Assembly: GCF_947503705.1 (NCBI RefSeq)
Contig: NZ_CANNES010000002.1
Span: forward strand, 372,001-436,000
DNA length: 64,000 bases
Source of the DNA: an uncultured Tateyamaria sp.
Lineage (GTDB): Bacteria; Pseudomonadota; Alphaproteobacteria; Rhodobacterales; Rhodobacteraceae
Direction: 5' to 3'
A program made the translations under genes and the position numbers. The notes under the pieces are model-generated. The model ran no database searches, had not been told where the DNA came from, and saw nothing but the letters and a program-made list of their open reading frames with translations. Below, one piece after another: positions 24,607 through 32,524 of the stretch (positions are counted from its first letter, which is position 1; every line of letters begins with the position of its first letter).

Positions 24607-25413
24607 ATGCAGCATCAAACCGTGATTGCAACCATCGCCAATGCTCTGCAGGACACGCCCGGCATCAGGGCCCTGTTTCTGAGCGGGAGCCACGCATCAG
24701 GCCATGCAGATGATTACAGTGATGTCGATTTTGTGTTGGTAGCTGACGATGGGGCCAGCGACGCGGTGGCGGCTCTCTGGCGCGATGCGGTGGCGCAGAC
24801 CGGCGAGATCGTGTTGTGGTGGGACAGGTTGACCAGGCCCGCATTGATCAATGCAATCACGGCGGATTGGACGCGCACCGATGTCATAGTCCTGAAACCG
24901 GACCAGATGGGCCATCACAACCAAGCAGGTTTGAAACCTGTTTTTGACCCTGACGATCTGCACTCTGGTTTGGCGCAAGCGGCCCCGCCGCGGGGCACCA
25001 GCCCAGCCCGCCTGAAATACCAGTTCGAAGAGTTCATTCGCATCATCGGCCTGCTGCATCTGGCTGAGGGGCGCGCCGAGTTTATCAACGGTGTGCTGGG
25101 TGTATTCCATCTGCGCAACCTACTGGTCGAATTGATGATCGAGGAAACCGGCGCGCCCGATCGTGGCGGTCAATTGAACCTGAACCGATTGATTACCGAC
25201 GAACAAAAGGCGGTTCTGACCGCCCTGCCCCCGGCGATACCCGAACGGGACGCGATGATTGATGCCCACCTGGCCTATGCTAAGGCGTACCTCCCCCGGG
25301 CGCGCAAGTTGGCTGCGGCGCGCGGCATTGATTGGCCCGAACGCTTTGAAGAGGTGACTTGGGCGCAGCTGAACCGGACGCTTTCGGTCACCCGGCCTTA
25401 CGACCTGCAATAG
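24607..25413 (+). CDS. Nucleotidyltransferase-domain protein
   Basis: This 268-residue protein carries a Pol-beta-type nucleotidyltransferase core at its N-terminus. LFLSGSHASGHADDYSDVDF contains the GS motif and the D-x-D metal pair, followed by a third acidic strand. The remainder is helical (YQFEEFIRIIGLLHLAEGRA, GVFHLRNLLVELMIEE), resembling the C-terminal helical domain of aminoglycoside adenylyltransferase-like proteins. Target molecule and nucleotide are unknown; resistance is not implied. It sits between two MerR genes and has AGGCGAAGGAC before its start. Confidence 0.8.
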   Translation: MQHQTVIATIANALQDTPGIRALFLSGSHASGHADDYSDVDFVLVADDGASDAVAALWRDAVAQTGEIVLWWDRLTRPALINAITADWTRTDVIVLKPDQMGHHNQAGLKPVFDPDDLHSGLAQAAPPRGTSPARLKYQFEEFIRIIGLLHLAEGRAEFINGVLGVFHLRNLLVELMIEETGAPDRGGQLNLNRLITDEQKAVLTALPPAIPERDAMIDAHLAYAKAYLPRARKLAAARGIDWPERFEEVTWAQLNRTLSVTRPYDLQ

Positions 25414-25458
25414 CGACTGCGGGCACGCGCGACGGTGGTTTATCGCCGATGCCCGTGG

Positions 25459-25524
25459 TTGACGTGCTTGAACATCACGTCAACATATCAAGTGACGCAA
25501 CGTACAACTTACGTCAACGTTAGG
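25459..25524 (+). promoter_or_regulatory. Promoter-operator region of MerR 2 with ACGT repeats
   Basis: TTGACGT (25459-25465) and ACGTCAA (25477-25483) form a perfect inverted repeat, and TTACGTCAACGTTA lies at 25509-25522. TTGACG could serve as a -35 element with CATATC (25484-25489) as a weak -10, giving a 19-base spacer. Long spacers with an operator inside are typical of MerR-type promoters. The exact transcription start is uncertain. Confidence 0.5.
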
Positions 25525-25588
25525 TGCCTGTTGCATCGAATCCCGCGATTGCCCATGTCACCATCGTAACAGCCAGACGAGTGATCCC

Positions 25589-25990
25589 ATGAGTGATAAA
25601 ACACTGACGATCCGCCAAATGTGCGAAGCCTTCAATGTAACCCCGCGCACCTTGCGGTTTTACGAGGCCAAGGAATTGCTTTTCCCCGTGCGGGAAGGCC
25701 AGAAACGCCTGTTCACCAAACGCGACCGCGCGCGTCTCAAACTGATCCTGCGCGGCAAGCGCTTTGGTTTCAGCCTTGAAGAGATCCGCCAGCTTTTGGA
25801 CCTGTATCATATGGGGGACCAGCAACAGACTCAGCTGGCCCGCACCTACGAGATCGCGCGCGACCGCCTGGCTGACATGGAGCTTCAGCGTGACGAACTG
25901 AACGAGGCCATCGACGACCTCAAGAACCAGCTCAAGTGGGGTGAAAAGATGATCGCCTCGATGAATGTGACCAAGAACGCGGCCGAATAA
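25589..25990 (+). CDS. MerR-family regulator 2 (fatty-acid catabolism type)
   Basis: This 133-residue MerR protein reads [20 protein letters not shown] followed by [20 protein letters not shown] and [20 protein letters not shown], then a long dimerisation helix ([20 protein letters not shown]). It is the paralogue of the protein at 24209. MerR members without cysteine ligands placed before acyl-CoA dehydrogenase genes (LiuR-like) respond to CoA esters. Its location 107 bases ahead of the FadE-like gene suggests control of the beta-oxidation set. ACGT-rich repeats upstream may be its own operator. Confidence 0.92.
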   Translation: MSDKTLTIRQMCEAFNVTPRTLRFYEAKELLFPVREGQKRLFTKRDRARLKLILRGKRFGFSLEEIRQLLDLYHMGDQQQTQLARTYEIARDRLADMELQRDELNEAIDDLKNQLKWGEKMIASMNVTKNAAE

Positions 25991-26051
25991 CACGGCGCAC
26001 CGAACTCGTGCGATCGACGCCGCGCCAGGCGCTGATCCACAGCCCCCAAAA

Positions 26052-26067
26052 GGCCGCGTACGCGGCC
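26052..26067 (+). other. 16-bp perfect palindrome in the FadE-like leader
   Basis: GGCCGCGT (26052-26059) and ACGCGGCC (26060-26067) are exact complements without spacer. The element lies 30 bases upstream of the acyl-CoA dehydrogenase start. It may fold into a short mRNA hairpin or be a protein site; no function is assigned. Confidence 0.4.
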
Positions 26068-26097
26068 CCACCAGTTGACGACCTAGGGAGAGAGACC

Positions 26098-27879
26098 ATG
26101 CCCAGCTACACGCCCCCCACCAAAGACATGCAATTCATCCTGCACGATGTGCTGAACATCACCGGCAGCGATATTCCAGGCTACGACGAACTTGAGGCCG
26201 ATTTCACCTCTGCCATCCTGGAGGAAGCGGGCAAGCTGACCTCCGAAGTGCTCGCCCCTCTGAACGTGGTTGGCGACAAGGAAGGCTGCCGGTTGGAAAA
26301 CGGCGTTGTCTGTACACCTACCGGGTTCAAGGACGCGTTCGAGCAGGTCAAGGAAGGCGGTTGGCCCGGTCTGGACATGCCCGAGGAGTTTGGTGGCCAG
26401 AACATGCCCTATGTCATCGGCACTGCCGTAGGCGAGATGTTCAGCTCGGCCAACATGGCCTTCACCATGTATCAGGGACTAACCCACGGTGCGGCTTCAG
26501 CCATCCTGGCGCACGGTTCGCAGCAGCAAAAAGAGACCTATCTGCCCAAGATGGTGTCCTGCGAATGGACCGGCACCATGAACCTGACGGAGCCTCATTG
26601 CGGCACTGATCTGGGCCTGATGCGCACCAAGGCGGAACCACAGGAAGATGGTACTTTCAAAATCTCCGGCCAAAAGATCTTTATCTCTGCCGGTGAGCAC
26701 GACATGTCCGACAACATCATCCATCTTGTGCTGGCCAAGATCGTTGGCGGGCCTGAGGGGATCAAGGGTGTGTCGCTCTTCATCGTGCCCAAATTCTTGG
26801 TGAACGAAGACGGTTCACTGGGTGCCCGCAACGGCGTGGCCGTTGGCAACATCGAAGAGAAGATGGGCATCCACGGCAACTCTACCTGTGTGATGAACTA
26901 TGACGGGGCCGTGGGCTACCTGATTGGCGAAGAACACAAGGGTATGCGCGCCATGTTTACAATGATGAACGAGGCCCGCATCGGCGTCGGCATGCAGGGT
27001 CTGTCCCAGGCCGAGGTCGCCTACCAGAACGCGCTGGACTATGCCAAGGACCGCCTTCAAGGACGCGACGTGACCGGCACCAAGAACCCCGATGGGCCTG
27101 CCGATCCGCTGATCGTGCACCCCGATATCCGTCGCTCGCTGATGGACCAGAAATCCTTTGCCGAGGGCGCGCGCGCTTTCATCCTGTGGAGTGCGACGAT
27201 GATCGATGCCGCGCATCGAGGCAAAGACGAGACAGCCGATGGCATCGTGTCGTTGCTCACACCCATCATCAAAGGGTTCCTGACCGATCAAGGCTATGAC
27301 ATGACGATCAAGGCCCAGCAGGTCTATGGCGGTCATGGCTACATCGAGGAATGGGGCATGTCGCAATACACCCGCGACGCCCGTATCGCGATGATCTATG
27401 AAGGCGCAAATGGCGTGCAGGCGCTGGACCTTGTGGGGCGCAAGCTGGCGCAGGACGGCGGCAAGCACGTGATGGCGTTCTTTGAAATGGTCAAAACCTT
27501 CATCAAAGAGAACGCAGGTCAGGACGAAGCCTATGACAAAGAGTTTCTTGAGCCGCTCAAAGCCGCGTCCAAGGATCTGCAAGCGGCCGGCATGTACTTC
27601 ATGCAACAGGGGATGAAGAACCCCAACAATGCGCTGTCAGGCTCTTATGACTTTATGCACATGTTTGGCCATGTTTGCCTGGGGCTGATGTGGGCGCGGA
27701 TGGGTAAAGCATCGCGGGCGGCACTGGCGAACGGCACCTCGGACCCCGAGTTCCACGAGACCAAGCTGGCCACGGGGCGCTACTACATGGCGCGCCAACT
27801 GCCCGCTACGGCGTTGCACCTGACCCGCATCCAGACCGGCGGCGACACCGTGATGGCGCTGGAGGCGGCAAACTTCTAA
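26098..27879 (+). CDS. Acyl-CoA dehydrogenase, long form (FadE/DmdC-like)
   Basis: The 593-residue flavoenzyme belongs to the large acyl-CoA dehydrogenase branch with an extra C-terminal domain (about residues 460-593). The FAD-binding signatures are [20 protein letters not shown] and [20 protein letters not shown]; the catalytic base is Glu435 in [19 protein letters not shown]. This branch includes long-chain dehydrogenases and DmdC, the methylmercaptopropionyl-CoA dehydrogenase of DMSP breakdown; the sequence alone does not separate the two. The beta-oxidation neighbours favour a fatty-acid role. Start 26098 is supported by GGGAGAGAG and family alignment; a frame from 26008 would add a tail of atypical composition. 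Confidence 0.92.
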   Translation: MPSYTPPTKDMQFILHDVLNITGSDIPGYDELEADFTSAILEEAGKLTSEVLAPLNVVGDKEGCRLENGVVCTPTGFKDAFEQVKEGGWPGLDMPEEFGGQNMPYVIGTAVGEMFSSANMAFTMYQGLTHGAASAILAHGSQQQKETYLPKMVSCEWTGTMNLTEPHCGTDLGLMRTKAEPQEDGTFKISGQKIFISAGEHDMSDNIIHLVLAKIVGGPEGIKGVSLFIVPKFLVNEDGSLGARNGVAVGNIEEKMGIHGNSTCVMNYDGAVGYLIGEEHKGMRAMFTMMNEARIGVGMQGLSQAEVAYQNALDYAKDRLQGRDVTGTKNPDGPADPLIVHPDIRRSLMDQKSFAEGARAFILWSATMIDAAHRGKDETADGIVSLLTPIIKGFLTDQGYDMTIKAQQVYGGHGYIEEWGMSQYTRDARIAMIYEGANGVQALDLVGRKLAQDGGKHVMAFFEMVKTFIKENAGQDEAYDKEFLEPLKAASKDLQAAGMYFMQQGMKNPNNALSGSYDFMHMFGHVCLGLMWARMGKASRAALANGTSDPEFHETKLATGRYYMARQLPATALHLTRIQTGGDTVMALEAANF

Positions 27880-27887
27880 CGTGGTGT

Positions 27888-27905
27888 GGCGGGGTGAACC
27901 CCGCC
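27888..27905 (+). other. Intergenic hairpin after FadE-like gene
   Basis: GGCGGGG (27888-27894) and CCCCGCC (27899-27905) pair perfectly with a TGAA loop in the 48-base gap ahead of the small gene at 27928. No T-run follows, so it may modulate rather than stop transcription. Confidence 0.45.
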
Positions 27906-27927
27906 CTGCCGCAATCCGGAGAGACAT

Positions 27928-28140
27928 GTGCCCAAACGTTTTCGCCTCACCCGCCGCTTTCCCGTCGCCATGACCGAAGACGGCTATCGCCGCCTCAAAC
28001 GGTTCGCAAGCGATGCGGGACTGGACGAAGGCGAGGCACTGTCCTTCCTTTTTGAGAATTTCGATAGCGTCATGAATGACGAAAACCTGACGGCGCGCCT
28101 GCGTCTGTTCAATGCCGAGTTGGAGGCGCGCAAACGCTAA
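27928..28140 (+). CDS. Small basic protein of unknown function in beta-oxidation operon
   Basis: This gene encodes 70 residues and starts at GTG with GGAGAGA just upstream; an ATG two bases earlier is in another frame. The product (MPKRFRLTRRFPVAMTEDGY, then RRLKRFASDAGLDEGEALSF) has a basic N-terminus and looks all-helical. I do not recognise the family. The pattern of a basic strand followed by a helix pair recalls ribbon-helix-helix-like DNA-binding proteins, but this is weak. Codon use is like that of its neighbours. It lies 48 bases after the FadE-like gene and 24 before the LCAD-like gene, clearly inside the operon. Confidence 0.7.
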   Translation: MPKRFRLTRRFPVAMTEDGYRRLKRFASDAGLDEGEALSFLFENFDSVMNDENLTARLRLFNAELEARKR

Positions 28141-28164
28141 GCGCACCGTTCGGGGAGGAATGAA

Positions 28165-29322
28165 ATGAAAGATCCCGGAATCGCCCCAGTGGGCTGGATG
28201 ACGGACGAACACCAGATGATCGCCGACATGACCGCGCAGTTCATCACCAATGAATGGGCACCACATTTTGAGCGTTGGCGCAAGCAGGGCGAGATGGATC
28301 GCTCCACATGGGCGCAGGCGGGCGAATTGGGGCTGCTCTGCCCCTCGATCCCCGAGGAATACGGTGGTGCGGGTGGCGACTTCGGCCACGAGGCTGCGAT
28401 CCTGATCGAAGCCTCCCGCGCCAATCTGGCATCTTGGGGACACGGCATCCATTCGGGCATCGTGGCCCATTATGTCCTGGCGTACGGCACAGACGAACAA
28501 AAAGAACGCTGGCTGCCCAAGATGGTGACCGGCGAACTGGTCGGCGCATTGGCGATGACCGAGCCGTCGACGGGCTCGGACGTGCAAGCGATCAAGACCC
28601 GCGCAATCCGCGAAGGCAACGCCTACAAGCTCAATGGCTCCAAGACGTTCATCACCAACGGGCAACACGCCAACCTGATCATCGTCGCGGCCAAGACGGA
28701 CCCGTCGCTCGGATCCAAAGGCGTGTCTCTGGTGGTGGTGGAAACCGACGACGCCCCCGGCTTTGCCCGCGGTCGCAACCTGGAAAAGATCGGGATGCAC
28801 GCGGCGGACACGTCCGAGCTGTTCTTCGACAACGTGGAAATCGCGCCCGAGAATATTCTGGGCGGCGAAGAGGGTCAGGGGTTCATCCAGCTGATGTCGC
28901 AATTGCCCCAAGAACGCATGGTCATCGCCTGCGCCGCTGTGGGTGCCATGGAAGGGGCCGTCAGTCGGACCATCGCTTACGCGCAAGAACGCGAAGCCTT
29001 CGGTGGTCCGATCATGCAATTCCAGAACACGCGATTCAAACTGGCTGAGGCCAAGACCAAGACGATGGTCAGCCGGTCCTTCTTTGATGAATGCATGGCC
29101 GAACATCTGCGTGGCGACCTGACGGTGGATAAGGCCGCCATGTGCAAATACTGGACCACGGATACTCAGGCCTGGGTCCTCGATGAATGCCTACAATTGC
29201 ATGGCGGGTACGGGTTCATGCAGGAATACGCGATTGGCGAGATGTGGACCGATGCGCGGGTGCAGCGGATCTATGGCGGGACCAATGAAATCATGAAGGA
29301 ATTGATTGCGAGGGCGTTTTGA
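28165..29322 (+). CDS. Acyl-CoA dehydrogenase, LCAD-like
   Basis: This 385-residue enzyme has the FAD signatures [17 protein letters not shown] and [20 protein letters not shown]. The C-terminal site where most family members carry the catalytic Glu reads [17 protein letters not shown], with Gly371 in place of Glu. Instead, Glu250 in LPQERMVIA occupies the position used by long-chain acyl-CoA dehydrogenase and isovaleryl-CoA dehydrogenase. The C-terminal [13 protein letters not shown] is that of mammalian LCAD. It probably acts on long or branched acyl-CoA. GGGAGGAATG precedes its start. Transcription of this group probably ends at the repeat element 29359-29392. Confidence 0.93.
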   Translation: MKDPGIAPVGWMTDEHQMIADMTAQFITNEWAPHFERWRKQGEMDRSTWAQAGELGLLCPSIPEEYGGAGGDFGHEAAILIEASRANLASWGHGIHSGIVAHYVLAYGTDEQKERWLPKMVTGELVGALAMTEPSTGSDVQAIKTRAIREGNAYKLNGSKTFITNGQHANLIIVAAKTDPSLGSKGVSLVVVETDDAPGFARGRNLEKIGMHAADTSELFFDNVEIAPENILGGEEGQGFIQLMSQLPQERMVIACAAVGAMEGAVSRTIAYAQEREAFGGPIMQFQNTRFKLAEAKTKTMVSRSFFDECMAEHLRGDLTVDKAAMCKYWTTDTQAWVLDECLQLHGGYGFMQEYAIGEMWTDARVQRIYGGTNEIMKELIARAF

Positions 29323-29358
29323 ATCTCAAGAACAAAGCTCTCGCCAAATCTGTTGGAG

Positions 29359-29392
29359 CCTCCGGCGGGAGTATTTTTGAAGAAAAGAATCG
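29359..29392 (+). repeat. 3'-end repeat, copy A (terminator-like)
   Basis: CCTCCGGCGGGAGTATTTTT (29359-29378) followed by GAAGAAAAGAATCG. A short CTCC/GGAG stem precedes TATTTTTG, giving a weak intrinsic-terminator look. It begins 36 bases after the LCAD-like stop. The same pattern recurs at 49021-49053 and, inverted, at 14707-14738. Confidence 0.6.
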
Positions 29393-29619
29393 AGGGCAGG
29401 TCCACCGCTCCGCCCGGCCTGATATCGGGATTGACCCTGCAAGGCGGGACGTTGGGGCTTCTCCTCTTGCGGTCATCGGCTCTCCAGCCTGTACCGCGCT
29501 GACAAAAAGGTATGATTCTGGTTAACAACACGTGAAGTAAAGCAGGACTTCGGCTTCTTCTCTTTTTAAATACTCAAAACTCAACAGCGCCCTTCCGCGC
29601 GCCGATCGGAGAAACGGAC

Positions 29620-30252
29620 ATGACCCTGAAACTGCATTGCTTTGGCGAAAGCGGAAATTCTTACAAGGCAGCCCTGGCGCTTGAGTTGTCAGAGTTGGAC
29701 TGGGACCCCGTATTTGTCGATTTCTTTGGCGGCGCATCGCGCAGCGAGGCGTTTCGCGCCTTGAATCCTATGGGCGAGGCGCCTCTTTTGGTGGATGGGG
29801 ATCGCAAGATCAGCCAATCGGGTGTCATTCAGCAATATATCAGCGACAAGACTGGCAAGTTCAACGGCGAGGGTGATGACCGCTATGAGGTGTTGCGCTG
29901 GGTATTGTGGGACAATCACAAGCTCAGCTCAATGTGCGGCATGACCCGTTTTCTCATGAACTTCCTGCCGGAGGACAAGCGCCCAGCGGAAGTGATCGCT
30001 TTCAACCTGGGCCGCCTCAAAGGGGCCTATACCGTTCTGGAAGCTCACCTGGAGGGTCGAGACTGGATTGTCGGAAACGCGCCGACCAATGCCGACATCA
30101 GTTGTTGCGGTTACCTCTATTACCCTGAGCCCTTTGGCTTTGACCGAGCGGAATGGTCCAATATTGATCGGTGGTTAAGCAACATTTCGTCCCTTCCCGG
30201 ATGGAAAGCCCCCTATGATCTCATGCCCGGTTCCCCCGCCGACCGAGCGTAA
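29620..30252 (+). CDS. Glutathione S-transferase-like protein
   Basis: This 210-residue protein has an N-terminal thioredoxin-like domain (LKLHCFGESGNSYKAALALE) with the GST cis-proline segment NPMGEAPLLVDGDRKISQSG and the SQS glutathione contact. An all-helical C-terminal domain contains LEGRDWIVGNAPTNADISCC, the conserved N-capping region. Ser12 or Ser14 could activate glutathione. The substrate is unknown. It stands between the two halves of the beta-oxidation region with its own upstream gap of 297 bases, and a GGAGAAACGGAC sequence ahead of the start. Confidence 0.88.
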   Translation: MTLKLHCFGESGNSYKAALALELSELDWDPVFVDFFGGASRSEAFRALNPMGEAPLLVDGDRKISQSGVIQQYISDKTGKFNGEGDDRYEVLRWVLWDNHKLSSMCGMTRFLMNFLPEDKRPAEVIAFNLGRLKGAYTVLEAHLEGRDWIVGNAPTNADISCCGYLYYPEPFGFDRAEWSNIDRWLSNISSLPGWKAPYDLMPGSPADRA

Positions 30253-30369
30253 CTGGGCTGGTTTACCTAAACCGCCGCAACGTCACCCTTGATTGGACCG
30301 ACCGGTCCACCCCACTTGATAGCCAAGACACCACACGCAAGACCGCCCCTGGCGAAAGGACCGCACACC

Positions 30370-31581
30370 ATGACCGAAGCCTATATCTATGACGCGCTGC
30401 GCACCCCCCGCGGCAAGGGACGCAAAGACGGCAGCCTTCACGAAGTGACGGCGCTCCGCCTGAGCGCCCAGACCTTGAACGCTGTCAAAGAGCGCAACAA
30501 CCTGGATGGCCACGCGGTCGAGGATGTGATTTGGGGCAACGTGACCCAGGTGATGGAGCAGGGCGGCTGTCTGGCCCGTTCGGCCGTCTTGGCCTCGGAT
30601 CTGGACGAACGCATTCCCGGCTTGGCCATCAACCGCTTTTGTGCCTCCGGAATGGAGGCGGTGAACCTGGCCGCCAACCAGGTCAAGGGCGGCGCCGGTG
30701 AGGCCTATATCGCAGGCGGTGTCGAGATGATGGGCCGCGTGGCCATGGGGTCTGACGGGGCGGCCATTGCGGCTGATCCGTCCATCGCCATGGACAGCTA
30801 TTTTGTACCCCAAGGCATCAGCGCGGACATCATCGCCACCGAATACGGGTTTAGCCGCGATGACGCCGATCACCTCGCCATGGTCAGCCAACAGCGTGCA
30901 AAGGCCGCCTGGGATGCAGGTCGCTTTGACAAGAGCGTCATCACCGTCAAGGACGTCAACGGCCTCGCCATTCTGGACCATGACGAATACATGCGCCCCC
31001 AAACCGACATGCAGTCGCTGGGCGGCCTAAACCCTGCCTTCCAGGCCATGGGCGAGGTCATGCCCGGCTTCGACAAGGTCGCGCTTATGAAATACCCCCA
31101 CCTTGAGCGGATCAACCACATCCACCACGCGGGCAATTCGTCGGGCATCGTGGATGGCTCGGCCGCCGTTCTGATCGGCAACAAGGAGTTTGGCGAGAAA
31201 TGGGGCCTCAAACCCCGTGCCCGCATCCGCGCCACCGCCAAGATCGGGACCGATCCCACCATCATGCTGACCGGCCCTGTGCCCGTGACCGAAAAAATCC
31301 TGAAGGATCACGGCATGGACATCAGCGACATCGACCTCTTTGAGGTGAACGAGGCGTTTGCCTCTGTTGTGCTTCGCTTCATGCAGGCCTTCAACGTGGA
31401 CCACGACAAGGTCAACGTGAACGGGGGCTCGATCGCGATGGGCCACCCTCTGGGCGCCACGGGGGCCATCATCATCGGAACCTTGTTGGACGAGCTTGAG
31501 CGCGCTGACAAAGAGGTCGGCCTGGCCACTCTTTGTATCGCATCGGGTATGGGTGCGGCGACAATCATCGAACGGGTGTAA
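30370..31581 (+). CDS. fadA: 3-ketoacyl-CoA thiolase / acetyl-CoA acyltransferase
   Basis: A 403-residue thiolase. The nucleophilic Cys91 lies in [18 protein letters not shown], and the acid-base pair is His359 in [15 protein letters not shown] and Cys389 in [10 protein letters not shown]. It cleaves 3-ketoacyl-CoA with CoA in the last step of each beta-oxidation round and works with FadB, encoded two genes downstream. The start at 30370 is the family start, with GGCGAAAGGA upstream. A TGGACC-GACC-GGTCCA inverted repeat at 30294-30309 lies in the leader and may be a binding site. The next gene starts five bases after the stop. Confidence 0.95.
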   Translation: MTEAYIYDALRTPRGKGRKDGSLHEVTALRLSAQTLNAVKERNNLDGHAVEDVIWGNVTQVMEQGGCLARSAVLASDLDERIPGLAINRFCASGMEAVNLAANQVKGGAGEAYIAGGVEMMGRVAMGSDGAAIAADPSIAMDSYFVPQGISADIIATEYGFSRDDADHLAMVSQQRAKAAWDAGRFDKSVITVKDVNGLAILDHDEYMRPQTDMQSLGGLNPAFQAMGEVMPGFDKVALMKYPHLERINHIHHAGNSSGIVDGSAAVLIGNKEFGEKWGLKPRARIRATAKIGTDPTIMLTGPVPVTEKILKDHGMDISDIDLFEVNEAFASVVLRFMQAFNVDHDKVNVNGGSIAMGHPLGATGAIIIGTLLDELERADKEVGLATLCIASGMGAATIIERV

Positions 31582-31585
31582 CGGC

Positions 31586-32524
31586 GTGACAGACGCCCGC
31601 AGGATTTATCAAGACATGCTCGACCGCACAACGGACGCTTTGATGTCGCGAAATCCCGCGGGCTATGCCCAACATGTGACCTACCCCTACGAAGTGCGCA
31701 CCGTTGACGGAGTTGTTGTCTGCACCTCGGACGAAGAGTTCCGCACCCTTTTCAACGGATTTGTCCAAGAGCTGGATGCCTTGAACGTGACCCAATACAC
31801 CCGCACCTGTGATACGGCGAAGTTTGTGACTGCGAACCATATCTCGGGCTATCACACAACGCGTGTTGAGGCGCGTGGCACCGAGGTTCTGGCCCCGTTC
31901 CTGACCCGCCTTAGCCTGTATCGCGGGCGCGATGACGTTTGGAAGGCCAGCATTAGCGACACCTCGTTGCGCAGTGCCGACTGGCAGATCATTCCCGACT
32001 GGCTCGAACAACAATCCGGCTTTTCCATACGGGGCCGTGCGTCCGAAGATCAACAGCGCCTGCATCTGTTCCAGACAATACTGGACCGCATCAGTGCCGC
32101 CTTTCTGAGCAAGGACCCAGATGGCTGGTTGAACTGCACCAGCCTGCCGTTTCACATGATCACCCGCCAGGGCGTCGAAACCTTTGACACCGAAGAAAAA
32201 GTACGCCGCGATTTCGAGATCTATTGCCAGGAGTTTGAAATACACGGCATCACAGACATCGTCCGCGAGGCAAAAACCGCCGAGATCATAGATGGCGACC
32301 AAATGGTTGGCACCTATAGGACCCATATCCTACGCGGCGCGAACCACGTCGTCCCGCCGTGGGATGCATCCATGACACTGCGCTGCGAAAACGGCCTGTG
32401 GCGTGTGACAACAGTCATGCGCGCCATTGGGCACTTGAACTGGTCGGCCCTCAACCCAGCCGACATCGAAGACGTTCCACAAGACACTACCAATGACACT
32501 CCGAAGAAGGGAGATCACCAATGA
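31586..32524 (+). CDS. Tandem NTF2/SnoaL-like protein between fadA and fadB
   Basis: This gene encodes about 312 residues; the likely GTG start at 31586 lies five bases after fadA, with a later ATG at 31616 as the alternative. The protein is an internal duplication. The first half has YQDMLDRTTDALMSRNPAGY, FNGFVQELDALNVTQYTRTC and PFLTRLSLYRGRDDVWKASI; the second has FQTILDRISAAFLSKDPDGW, IYCQEFEIHGITDIVREAKT and PPWDASMTLRCENGLWRVTT. Each half has an NTF2-like alpha-beta pattern. I know no function for it. The stop overlaps the fadB start as ATGA, so translation is coupled to FadB, suggesting a role in the beta-oxidation complex or hydrolysis of an intermediate. Confidence 0.8.
   Translation: MTDARRIYQDMLDRTTDALMSRNPAGYAQHVTYPYEVRTVDGVVVCTSDEEFRTLFNGFVQELDALNVTQYTRTCDTAKFVTANHISGYHTTRVEARGTEVLAPFLTRLSLYRGRDDVWKASISDTSLRSADWQIIPDWLEQQSGFSIRGRASEDQQRLHLFQTILDRISAAFLSKDPDGWLNCTSLPFHMITRQGVETFDTEEKVRRDFEIYCQEFEIHGITDIVREAKTAEIIDGDQMVGTYRTHILRGANHVVPPWDASMTLRCENGLWRVTTVMRAIGHLNWSALNPADIEDVPQDTTNDTPKKGDHQ

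Noticed and set aside
26098-27879. Naming this gene dmdC
   Set aside because: DmdC and long-chain FadE-type enzymes share the motifs visible here, and the operon is beta-oxidation. No dmdA or dmdD is in the window.
27637-29106. Long open frame of 489 codons on the minus strand
   Set aside because: It lies antisense to two well-supported acyl-CoA dehydrogenase genes and the small gene. Its product is rich in His/Arg/Gly without any recognisable domain, as expected for an antisense shadow in GC-rich DNA.
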